NCBI GenBank assembly: GCA_964006375.1
Contig: OZ023264.1
Span: forward strand, 176,610,010-176,674,009
Origin: Tillus elongatus
Lineage: Eukaryota > Arthropoda > Insecta > Coleoptera > Cleridae
Length of the DNA: 64,000 bases
Direction of reading: 5' to 3'
Below the pieces are notes generated by a model. It saw nothing but the letters and a program-made list of their open reading frames with translations, had not been told where the DNA came from and did no database searches. Positions within the stretch are counted from its first letter, which is position 1. Every line of letters begins with the position of its first letter. The position numbers were made by a program, and so were the translations under genes. Shown here piece after piece: positions 34,461 through 43,824 of this stretch.

Positions 34461-34653
34461 TCAATAAAACTCTAGTAACATCACGCTTTCAAAAGTTTAT
34501 GGGTACAGGGATACAAATATTTTCTTTGTGGTCAAGTCATGGACCCTAAATTCATTGCATGAGAATGTCTTTCTGAAGAGAATAAATTACCACAGCTATA
34601 TGGAAGTTATGATTGAATTTGCAGCACAATTTTTTATAATTGAACAGTAGGTA

Positions 34654-35495
34654 CCGGGTGATTTTTTTAAGTGTCTCACCCCTGTAATTTCTTTATTATC
34701 AGAGATATCAAAAAAATCCCAACGCCATCTGACAAACTACCACATACTGAGTCCAAACATTGCGACAGAAAAACAAATGCACATCGCCTTCATAGAAATC
34801 CATGGCCAATGTTGATTTTCTTAAATGAAACGATAGGCCTCAGACACATACAGTCGATGCAGAATCGAGATCTGTGTACAACGATGCCACGCTCGCATTT
34901 CTGAGTCGAGCCGTTCCGGAGACCTGACACGCAAAATTTCCAAATGTTTGTCATTTTTTTAAGTGTCTCAACCCTGTAATTTCTTTATTATGAGAGATAA
35001 CCAAAAAAATTCCAGCCCCCACCTGACAAAAAAAATACGTTTTTAAGTCCGAACCTCCCAAACCTTCAAGTCCAGAGTTAACAAGTTGCCTCTTTCCTCC
35101 TTGTCAACACCCACAGTACGATAGTATTTAGGCTGTAAGCACTAGTGGTGTGTTGTTGAAATTTAAAAAAAAGCAGTTCGCAGTGAATACACTTAAAAAA
35201 ATCACAAAAATCTTGAAATTTTGTGACGTCATGTCTCTGAAACAGCTCGACCCAGAAATGCAAGCATGGCATCGTTGTACGCAGCTTTCGATTCTGCATC
35301 GACTGTATGTGTCTGAGGCCTATCGTTCTATTTAAGAAAATCTACGTTGGCCATGGATTACTATGAAGGGGATGTGCAATTGTTTTCATGTCGCAATTGA
35401 ACTCATCGCATGGTAGTTTGTCAGTTGCCGTTGGAATTTTTTTGGTATCTCTGATAATAAAGAAATTACAGACACTTAAAAAAATCACCCAGTAC
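34654..35495. mobile_element. Foldback transposon with possible 4-bp target duplication
   Basis: CGGGTGATTTTTTTAAGTGT and CTCTGATAATAAAGAAATTA-type ends are mirror images (34654 on and up to about 35490). Flanks read GTAC on both sides. Inner pairs include CATACAGTCGATGCAGAATC with GATTCTGCATCGACTGTATG. Arms are about 270 bp; the centre contains a second copy of the end sequence (34957) and a LINE 3' fragment. No ORF. Confidence 0.85.
35080..35160 (-). mobile_element. 5'-truncated LINE 3' UTR fragment
   Basis: The sequence AACAAGTTGCCTCTTTCCTC through AGCACTAGTGGTGTGTTGTT equals, with changes, the 3' UTR of the LINE at 13316-14404. It is about 80 bp long and lies in the centre of the foldback element. 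Confidence 0.7.
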
Positions 35496-35936
35496 ATAAA
35501 AACCTACAGATTTTTGAAGTTTGTCAGATTAGACTGTTACAAATTTTAATATTTTGAAAAAGGTTTGACTAAGTTTTTTTAACACAGATGTAGACTTTTT
35601 CTCTGGCTTCACAAATGCTTATTATCTTCTCTGCATCCTGTTTCGCCTTTTATTGCATCATCAGGCAGAAGAAAATTGAGAATACTTATACGCAGCCATG
35701 ACAACTATATAAATAAGGTTACTACATAAGGATATTTTGATGTAAATTTTCTTTGAAAAATAAATGTAGAGTAGCAGATTACCACCTTAAAATAAAATGT
35801 CTTTATGGTGTGTCCAAATATTAAACATTATTAAATTAAATCTACCAATGATAACCATCACAATAATTATAACAATAAATTACCTAAACAGCAATAACGG
35901 TGATTAAAACAGGTTCCGTTAACGAAAGTCACCACC
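35496..35936 (-). repeat. Penelope-like 3' terminal sequence and AT-rich DNA
   Basis: On the minus strand of about 35600-35690: TTTTCTTCTGCCTGATGATG, CAATAAAAGGCGAAACAGGA. This matches 39755-39800 on the plus strand and has a hammerhead-like CTGATGA...GAAAC spacing. The remainder is AT-rich. Confidence 0.55.
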
Positions 35937-37296
35937 TATACCAACTTTAGGCAGTGTGGGAGCGCATGCAGACAGCACTGAAAGTGGTGGAAGGGTGGAC
36001 GGTTGATCAAGCACTGGAAGTAAGCCCTGAGAAAACAACCGTCGTGCCGTTTACGAGGAGGAGGAAGTGTGACAGCCACAGAACCCTCACTCTATACGGC
36101 AGGAGCATTCCAATGGCCAGGGAGGTAAAATATCTTGGGGTCGTATTGGACTCTAAGCTAACCTGAATAGGTTATGTTGAAAAAATACTGTGTAAGGCAG
36201 TCATGACCTTAGCCGTCACTAGGCGGCTATATGGAAAAACGTGGGGACTAAGACCTAGTGTGGACCACTGGCTGTACAGAAGGGTGGTCAAACCATCGTT
36301 AACATACGCGGCACTGGTCTGGTGGCCTAAGGTGACACAATCCAGTGCCAAACAAAAACTAGGCAAGATCCAAAGGACGGCTTGCCTAGGCATCACAGGG
36401 GCCATGTCTTCAACCCCAACAGCCGCCATGGAGGTGTTGCTGTATCTCCCCCCCCTACACTTAGTTATTATGGGGGAGGCCAGGCTAGGACTCTACAGAC
36501 TAGCCTACAATGGTAGACTGAAGATCAACCCAGGCTACAGGGGCCACTGCAAATTTCAGAAGTTCGTAAGGAGCCCATGCTTGAAATGAGGTCAGACTTC
36601 GCGAGTCCGCAAATGTGCAGGGAAAACAACTTTACAGTGGAAATCCCCGACCGCGAGGCATGGCGGGAGAAGACGCCGGGAATACCACGGGACGCTCTCG
36701 TCTGGGTCACGGACGGATCCGGCGGTGATCGTGAGACGGGGACAGGTGTTTACTCGGAAGGACCGAGGGTAAGTCATAGTATTTCCCTCGGATCCCATGT
36801 AACGGTGTTTCAGGCCGAGATGTACGCCATCCTGCACTGTGTGCGGGAGAACAAGAGGAGGGGCCACACCAACAAGCGGATCTTCATAGCCACAGACAGC
36901 CCTTAAAGCACTAAGTAGCCCACGGGTAAATTCCTGACTGGTGAGTGAGTGCCGAGACGAGCGAGCTGGCTGGACAGAATGAGGTGACCCTCATCTGGGT
37001 GCCGGGTCACTCGGGGGTCAAAGGCAATGAAGAAGCTGACAGTCTCGCAAAGAGAGGGTCAGCAGAACCATTTATGGGACCAGAACCGGCTCTGGGCGTG
37101 ACAAAGTGCACTGCGAGGGGAGCCATTAAGTCCTGGGTCAGAAACCAACACAAGGTGTACTGGGCGAACTGTCCAGGGCTCAGACATGGGAAGTCAATAA
37201 TTGGCGGACCCAGTTCAAAGAGAGCTGTGGAGCTGCTAAATCTTAGCTGAGGAGAGCTCAGAAACACAACAGGTCTCTTGACGGGACACTGTAGAC
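35937..37296 (+). pseudogene. RNase-H LINE, 3' half, degenerate
   Basis: Starts after the YADD block with WERMQTALKVVEGWTVDQ, EKTTVVPFTRRRK, KYLGVVLDSKLT, then YGKTWGLRP, LTYAALVWWPKV, QRTACLGITGAMSSTPTAAM. RNase H follows: LVWVTDGSGGDRETGTGVYS, FQAEMYAILHCVR, RIFIATDSP, stop, then VTLIWVPGHSGVKGNEEADS and LAKRG. All RNase H acids are visible, spread over two frames. The 3' tail is absent: the copy stops at about 37296, where the hammerhead-bearing repeat begins. In sense orientation in ABHD2 intron 4. It is close kin of 53100-53870 and more distant from 23500-26104. Confidence 0.87.
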
Positions 37297-37540
37297 CGGT
37301 TCTAATTGTGGTGAGAATGCATCTAGCCTTACATACTTTCTCCCTATATTAGGGTAGAAATGGGCCAGGGCTGACAATTTACTAAATTGTTAGTTGGTTG
37401 TATACAGTCTCTATTTTTTAACACTTTGTGTTATTTGGAGCTGGCATGACAACATACTACTTGGTTCCACAACTAGGTGGTGGCACGTTGCTTCGTGTCT
37501 TACCACTCACTTATTGTTGAAATAACATTCAAGAAATTAA
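37297..37540 (+). repeat. Copy of the hammerhead-bearing repeat, starting near the cleavage site
   Basis: From CGGTTCTAATTGTGGTGAGA on, this matches 23088-23320 (CATCTAGCCTTACATACTTT, GGGCCAGGGCTGACAATTTA, ATACTACTTGGTTCCACAAC). It lacks everything upstream of stem III of the hammerhead. It joins the truncated LINE on its left. Confidence 0.75.
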
Positions 37541-37559
37541 ATTATGATGTTTCGAGTTT

Positions 37560-38214
37560 GGCTATATGAGCTGTTTAGTTAAAACTAGGTCAAATACTAA
37601 TGGAGTGGATGGATGCCTCATCGTACCCTTGAAACAGAATTTAACAATTACCGAAAGTGTTGTAGGTAAACTATTTTGGAGAGTATTGATAAAACAAGTG
37701 AGACAGCTGACCGAGGGAAAAATTTTTGATGTTCAGTGTAGGTTCATATTTCAAAACTTGTGCTATTCAAATCTTACAACACGGCGTGCGATTTACTATG
37801 TAACACGAAAGAAAAATCTGGAATTTATAAATTAGCTTGTACATAATGTAAGGCTGTCTACACTGGTCAAACGTATAGAAGCTTCAAGATGTGATACAAG
37901 GAACATATTTTTACATTTAGAAATAAGCACCTGACAAATCTACATTTGCAAAACATATTGACACTCAACATAGACCCTTATTAAATTATCGCATAGAGCC
38001 ACTAAATTTTTGTAATAACAAGCTTAAACCCGACTTTTTGGAAGCTTTGGAGATAAGAAAGCACATTCACGTCAACAAGTACCTTGTTTTAAATGAGCAA
38101 ACTGATTTCATGGATTTTTATTTCTTAGAAACTATCCTTTTTTATAAAATGTAATGTATTCAATGTATTTAAAATAGTTATAATAATTGTAATATGTTTA
38201 TATACGAGGGCGGG
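37560..38214 (+). pseudogene. Penelope-like element, third GIY-YIG fragment
   Basis: In one frame with stops: IYKLACT, stop, CKAVYTGQTYRSFKM, stop, YKEHIFTFRNKHLTN. A shifted frame then gives FAKHIDTQHRPLLNYRI, KPDFLEALEIRKHIHVNKYL and TDFMDFYFLETILF. The CxxC-like pair, YTGQT, EH, AKH and ALEI positions identify a Penelope-like GIY-YIG endonuclease. An upstream open stretch (37566-37835) may be part of its linker. The 3' UTR is interrupted by the mariner at 38215 and continues at 39495. Confidence 0.75.
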
Positions 38215-39494
38215 TCAATAAGTCCGTGACTTTTTGAATTTCCTGCCTCTTCACAGGAAGGGCAACACTGCTCCTGTCAACAAGCATCTGTCAGTTGACT
38301 CCCGTCAAATTTTGAACAAGCTGCGTCATTTAGTTTGTGTTAGATACCCATTGAAAGCAGATAAGCCTTTGAATTATAACAAAAATGGAAAAAAGTGAAT
38401 TTCGTGTGGTCATCAAACATTATTTTTTGCGAAAAAAAACCATCACTCAAACCAACGCTAAGCTTGATAAATACTATTGGGACTCCGCACCATCAATTTC
38501 CATGGTAAAAAATTGGTTTACTGAATTTCGTTGCGGCTGTACAAGCACAAATGACGCTCTGGACGCCCTGTTGAGGTCGCTACACCCGAAACAATTGACA
38601 AAATTCACGATATGGTGTTGGCCGATCGGAGATTGAAAGTGCGGGAGATTGTGGAAGCCGTAGGCATATCACATGGCTCAGTGGTTTCGATTTTGCATGA
38701 TCACTTGGGTATGAGAAAGCTATCCGCAAGATGGGTGCCATGTTTGCTCACAATCGACCACAAACGCACTCGTGTGACAACTTCGAAGGAATGTTTGGCG
38801 TTGTTCAACCGCAATAGGGGAGAGTTTTTGCGCCGTTTCGTAACCGTAGACGAAACATGGATTCAACACAACACACCAGAGACAAACCAGCAGTCAAAAC
38901 AGTGGGTTTCTCCGTGCGAATCGGCGCCGAAGTAGGCCAAGGTGGGTTTGTTAGCCAATAAAGTAATGGCGACCGTTTTTTGGGATGCACACGGTATAAT
39001 CCACATTGATTACCTTCAAAGGGGAAGAACAATCAATGGCGAATATTATATCAACTTATTGGACCGATTCAATGACGATTTGAATAAAAAACAACCGCAT
39101 TTGGCCAAGAAAAAAAGTTATTTTCCACGAAGCCAATGCAAGGGTGCACACATGTGGAGTCTCCATGGCAAAATGGCATAAATTGGGCTACGAATTGCTC
39201 CCGCATCCGCCCTATTCTCCGGATTTATTCCCGAGTGACTATTTCTTGTTTCCAAATTTAAAGAAATGGCTCGGCAAAAAGAGATTTGATTCCAATGATG
39301 AAATCATCTCACAAACAAATACCTATTTTGAGGACCTCAACAAATCTTATATTTTGCAAGGGATAAAAAAATTGGAGAAACGTTGGACGAAGTGTATAGA
39401 GCTCAAAGGAGACTATGTTGATAAATAAAATTATTTTTTTTTCAAAAAACCTGTGGTTCATTCAAAAAGTCACGAACTTATTGAAGCGCCCTCG
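38215..39494 (+). mobile_element. Mariner transposon, inactive
   Basis: Terminal inverted repeats CGAGGGCGGGTCAATAAGTC and, reversed, CGAGGGCGCTTCAATAAGTT (about 30 bp with few mismatches) bound 1280 bp, the normal mariner size. The left flank is TA as expected; the right flank reads TC, so the target duplication has decayed. It is nested in the 3' UTR of a Penelope-like element in ABHD2 intron 4. The transposase is in the sense orientation and multiply broken. Confidence 0.95.
38385..39428 (+). pseudogene. Mariner transposase pseudogene
   Basis: Begins MEKSEFRVVIKHYFLRKKTI (N-terminal HTH), then a frameshift near 38565. The next frame reads IHDMVLADRRLKVREIVEAV, GISHGSVVSILHDHLGMRKL, ARWVPCLLT, FVTVDETWIQH (first catalytic Asp), a TAG stop at 38934, KVMATVFWDAHGIIHIDYL, a frameshift at about 39115, then VIFHEANARVHT where the second catalytic Asp is replaced by Ala (HQDNA becomes HEANA), and LLPHPPYSPDLFPSDYFLFP with the third Asp. 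Total length matches the usual 345 residues. Inactive by two frameshifts, a stop and loss of a catalytic residue. Confidence 0.93.
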
Positions 39495-39886
39495 TCTGTC
39501 GAGATTGTCATTATAAAGAACCTGTTTCTATTGCTGTTATTGTGGTTAAGTTATTTTATTATTGTGATTCTTGCTATGGTTATGAAGAATTAATTTTATT
39601 TTTATGTTAAATATTGACCTATATCACAAAGATATTTCAGTGACGTAATCTGTCATTTTTACTTTCTTTTTACAAATTTTAGGATCTAAATACCATAATG
39701 AAGCAACAGATCTTTATTTGTAATGTTAGTTGTCATGGGTGCATATGAATATTTTCAATTTTCTTCTACCTGGTGATAGCATAAAAGGTGAAACCAGTTA
39801 ATTTATGAAGCCAAAGACAAAGCCTCTAAGTCTATATTTAGTTTGAGTATCAGTATGTAATTTTGTGTTTTGACTATTTTTTACAG
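39495..39886 (+). repeat. Penelope-like 3' UTR continuation and intron end
   Basis: TTTTCTTCTACCTGGTGATA and GCATAAAAGGTGAAACCAG (39758-39796) match the motif on the minus strand at 35600-35690. The hammerhead-like core is damaged (CTGGTGA). The intron ends TTTTTTACAG. Confidence 0.6.
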
Positions 39887-40068
39887 AAAATAAGCCCAGT
39901 GTTTTGTATTTGGAAACAGCACATGGTGGCCATCTTGGCTTCTATGAGGGTGGTTTAATCTATCCGAACCCAGTGACATGGCTGGACCGTGCACTAGTTG
40001 CTCTGGTGGGCAGTCTGGTGCTCCATCACAACGACTCCCAGCTAAAATCTTCTGTTCAAGCAATGTAG
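39887..40068 (+). CDS. ABHD2: ABHD2, last exon (catalytic His)
   Basis: Begins after TTTTTTACAG, completing Gln (C + AA), and runs to TAG at 40066-40068. Encodes NKPSVLYLETAHGGHLGFYE, GGLIYPNPVTWLDRALVALV and GSLVLHHNDS with a short tail ending SSVQAM. HGGHLGF carries the catalytic His (second His, residue 308 of the recovered chain) and is a hallmark of this hydrolase family. PVTWLDR is characteristic of insect Hydr2-type proteins. With this exon the triad is complete, so the gene is judged functional. The total recovered is 352 residues against about 425 in human ABHD2; the gap is the missing N-terminus. Confidence 0.96.
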
Positions 40069-41460
40069 AACACTGCTATATAGTTGTAACCAGGATTCAT
40101 GCATCTTAGGTTATTTTGTTTCAGTATTTTGATTTTTAACTAACCCAGTTCATAAGTTGATTTGGTAATCCATTTGAGATCAGCATATCCAACCATTTTA
40201 AATATGGGTTAAGATTAAACAAAACATTTGATATAAATGAATATGGGTTTCTTATACTCACTGACAAGCGCTTGACAGTAAACTGTCAAAAGTCATTTGA
40301 AAACCAAGGTTATGTTTCTCCAGTGTTATAGTACACACTGAGTTTTCACATAGTATTAAGTTTGACTAATGCTTGACAGTTAGCTGTCAAATTTTGAGTA
40401 CAGATCAGGGCTGTGTGTATCAGAAAAAAATAAACTGAGATGTATGAATCTCATGCTGTGTGCATTTAATGTGATGTTATTGGCATTGTATCAATGGTAG
40501 CATTTAGATAGTTCATAGAATTTAACTTAAACATTTTCTGTTAAATTTTATTAAATCCTACAGTTTATTCTACTGTGTTTTGTGCCGAGCTAAGAGTAGA
40601 TATTAGCAAGGTGTTTCATCATTATCATTAGTATCTGATAAAATTTTTTTTAAACCTTGGATTTCAAAAATGTCAAATCTAAGTCAGTCAAAACCGCAAT
40701 AATTTTTCAACTTTTTTATATTATACTGTAAATTATTAAGTATTGAATATTGATAATTCCAAATTACCAATTGAAATATAAACGACAGGAAAAGTGTTTA
40801 GCATTCCTACATGATAGTATTTATTCTTTTGTAATGTTGAAATTTTCATCTAAATAAGCAGTGCAAACGGTTTTGCTACATATCAAAATTACATATTTAA
40901 TTTTTTTGTTTGGTTTGAAAACTTTGATATTTTTTTTCATACCTTCATTAAAAAACGTTTTAAATTAGTTGCCGATATGTATGCTTTTGCAAACGAAATA
41001 TTTTCTGTATCATAATCATTTAATTAGCTGTACATTATGTTTTTTAATGGGAAATAATGCAATGTTTTTTGCTTGTTCTAGTTACTAAAATAGCTTCCAA
41101 ATGCTTTAAGCAACCCTTGAGTATTATTTACCTTATTGCTTATTTTATGTATATATTTGTTTCCTCCATTACTATGTCCAGATTTTTTTTACCTAACTAT
41201 TAAAATGATAATTGTATATATGTGTTAATGTTATATTTTGTAATGATAATAGTGTTAGACTTAGAACCATTTTTTAATTTTACTTATTTATATCCACAAT
41301 GTCAGTCAGTCAATTTCATTTTTTTAAAAGCCGTATTTACTGCAGACTACTTTGTTTCACAGCGTACATTTTAGTTTTTCCTACTTTTTATTGTTGTAAT
41401 AAATCAGACATTTAGAATTATTTACACTACTAGATAATAAATAAATATCATTTAAATAAA
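40069..41460 (+). other. Probable ABHD2 3' UTR
   Basis: About 1.4 kb with no recognisable transposon, in contrast to its surroundings. It ends in a cluster of AATAAA signals (about 41397, 41436-41440 and 41454). A use of the first or last of these is likely. T-rich tracts are frequent. Boundaries are inferred, not shown. Confidence 0.55.
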
Positions 41461-42055
41461 AAACTTTAAACGTAGTAGAGACAAAATGTCTTGGACAAAA
41501 TTGTACCTAGCTGGATTTTTGTGTGATGTTCAATTTAGTTATCAATAAGATATCAAAATACTATCAGGGTCATCAACACTCAGTTGGCAAACCCGCTAAT
41601 GTCAGGTTATCAACTTTTGTTCCGATGCGGTTAGCTCCCATGCTGATAATTTATTTAGTCCACAAATAAGCTAATTAGCTGAAGTTTTTCATCAAATAAA
41701 ATAAATAACTATCGTTAATTTAACACATTTTATTTTATGAGGCATAAAAGTCGAAGGGATTTTTTTCACTATTATATTGGCCATGATTAAAAATAATCAT
41801 TGAATTTTCCGTGTGGCTATGTCATAAAAAGGGCACAATTATACAAGAAGGTCAAGTTTGTCAGATGGGTAACCTGTAGGATTCGGTTTTTAAGAACACA
41901 GGTTCGAGTCTCTTATTTGGCAACTTATATTTTTTCTCACGAATGTGGACTAGCCGGTGTCCATTGAATTATGAGTGTTATCCTTTGCGTATATGCATGT
42001 GTAGGCGCCCCTGCACAAGTCCTACGATTTCAGGGTGCGGAGTTTATCTACTGAG
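41461..42055. other. Intergenic DNA, no gene recognised
   Basis: AT-rich; no coding signal. A weak tRNA-like B box (AGGTTCGAGTCTC) lies near 41902, with no foldable cloverleaf found. Confidence 0.45.
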
Positions 42056-42280
42056 CTGTTACTGTTGTGTGTGTTTGTTTTGTTTCTTTAACGTGGGCCT
42101 ATTTCCGCGACTATGGCCAATCACCGACGCCATGGAGCAGTTTTACCTCACTATCCTGAAAATTTTTGCCGAACCCCTGCCTTTCTGTAAGGGGGGTAGC
42201 GATCTTCAACTGGCTCAAATACAATGCCAGAACATCGGCTGATGTTAACGTTACAGTTTGTACTGAAAAAGTGAAAGGAG
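42056..42280. other. Unclassified segment next to a SINE head
   Basis: A somewhat GC-richer patch (CCAATCACCGACGCCATGGA, CTTTCTGTAAGGGGGGTAGC). The open frames here do not resemble known proteins. Could be the body of the SINE whose tRNA-like head lies at 42281. Confidence 0.35.
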
Positions 42281-42351
42281 TACGCCGGGATCGAACCCAG
42301 TACCCTTCGTTTCAGAGGCACACGTGCTTACCCCTGAACCACCGAAGTTCT
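42281..42351 (-). tRNA. tRNA-like SINE head (pseudo-tRNA)
   Basis: On the minus strand CTTCGGTGGTTCAGGGGTAA (A-box region) and GGGTACTGGGTTCGATCCC (B box). It is closely related to 4964-5034. Acceptor pairing is poor; a tRNA-derived retroposon is more likely than a tRNA gene. Confidence 0.6.
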
Positions 42352-43672
42352 GCTACTACTATTAATATTGATAATGTTACCAATTCTTTCAGCAATAGGA
42401 AAAAATAAATTTTTACGTGGGGGCCTATGAGAACAGTCAATAAAATGCTTTGTTGCTATTAATAATCAAGGTGCAATTTTGAAAATCAAAGGCTTTGTTT
42501 TCACATGTTCACATTGTGACGAAGTCACTGGCTTTAGTTATATTTTAGTTTAAAACAATAATTATGATTTAAATTCGAATATGTACATAGAAACTGCCGT
42601 GCACGCCTATCCAATGCAAGATGACATACACTGGAGGGCGTAACAAATGAACTCGACATGTCGGAGAGGTTACTTAGTAATCCCTGTGCTTAGAGCTCAC
42701 ATCATTCGAAGTTTAGTGTTTATTTTTATATGTGAACCACTGTTGTTAGCGATTCCATTGTTTGATATTTGCTTGCACGATTATCCCGCTTTAAAAATAT
42801 TAAAAACACTGCACGTTTATCTCCCAGGTCACCAAAATCTAACTCGGAAACTGTCCCATACGGTTAAATTTACATTCTGCCTCTATGCATTTTAATTTAT
42901 TTAGAAAAAAAAATACGTTTAATTTGGTTTAAGTTTTGTTAAGAATTCATTTAAATTTTATTGCACTTTGTGAATTTTCACCCCAAAGAACTTGTAAATA
43001 AGCAATGTATATAATAAACGGGTTGATAATCATCACTGCCGTCTTCTAAAGTGCCATCTGCTGAAGACAGCTCTAAAAAGAGGGAAAGGATCATATAAGA
43101 AAGTGGAGAATTCTACTTTGCCCTTACACTCTGTTAAGCTTTAATATATCCACTGTACGTTTACCTTAGCATAAGTTGCGTTCTAAAAAGTAACTTAGTA
43201 ATGAGGACTAATCTCCTTGGGAGAGTGTCGAATATGTAATCGTTTTTTCAGCGCTGGCGCCCAAGCTTCAAATGGTTGTTACTCTGAGAACTAATTGAAA
43301 TTGGTTGTGGAAAAAGGCTGTGTTGCTTATCATCGAGTGATGCAATACAATCACTGTAATTTTTTCTTGCATAACCAACCCATATTAATATTTTAAAGTG
43401 GAAAGTAACGTAGGGGAGGGTCTACTAAGATGGTGAGCTTTAGTCTTGAGAAATTCCAAAGGCCAGAATTTCGCACCTAAAAGAACATGTATTTACCAGA
43501 AGTTAGCTTAAATCCTTAGCTTTAGAAAAATATATACCTGAACCCCAAAATGCAGATATGTTTAAAAAAAGGTAAAAAAATACAAAAAGGTAGATTTGTC
43601 ATCTTACGTTTCAGGGCAGTTAAGTTAGTTTTTGGGATCAGGTAAGATAGCGAATGAAAGAGTGTTTACAAA
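42352..43672. other. Intergenic DNA, no gene recognised
   Basis: Includes an 82-codon frame at 42647-42895 starting MNSTCRRGYLVIPVLRAHII with hydrophobic stretches, but no family resemblance and no supporting signals. No repeats recognised. Confidence 0.4.
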
Positions 43673-43824
43673 GCATTGGCGTAGCTAGGGGAGTGCCAGG
43701 GGGGCCTGCCTGAAAGATTATAATAAAGAAAATAGAAAACATATATTTACATATATTTTTTTTAATCCAACGTACACCTGGGGCCACGGCCCCCCTAAAA
43801 ACTGAGGCTAGCTACGCCGATGTT
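43673..43824. mobile_element. Short MITE with GGCGTAGCTAG ends
   Basis: GCATTGGCGTAGCTAGGGG at the left is mirrored by CTAGCTACGCCGATG at the right, with inner GGGGGGCCTGCC against GGGGCCACGGCCCCCC. About 150 bp, non-coding. Confidence 0.8.

Noticed and set aside
41853..41926. tRNA-like sequence with B box AGGTTCGAGTCTC
   Set aside because: Acceptor and anticodon arms do not fold and the A box is poor. Only a B box remains.
42647..42895. An 82-codon frame with hydrophobic segments
   Set aside because: No family resemblance, no flanking splice or promoter signals. Length is within chance for this composition.
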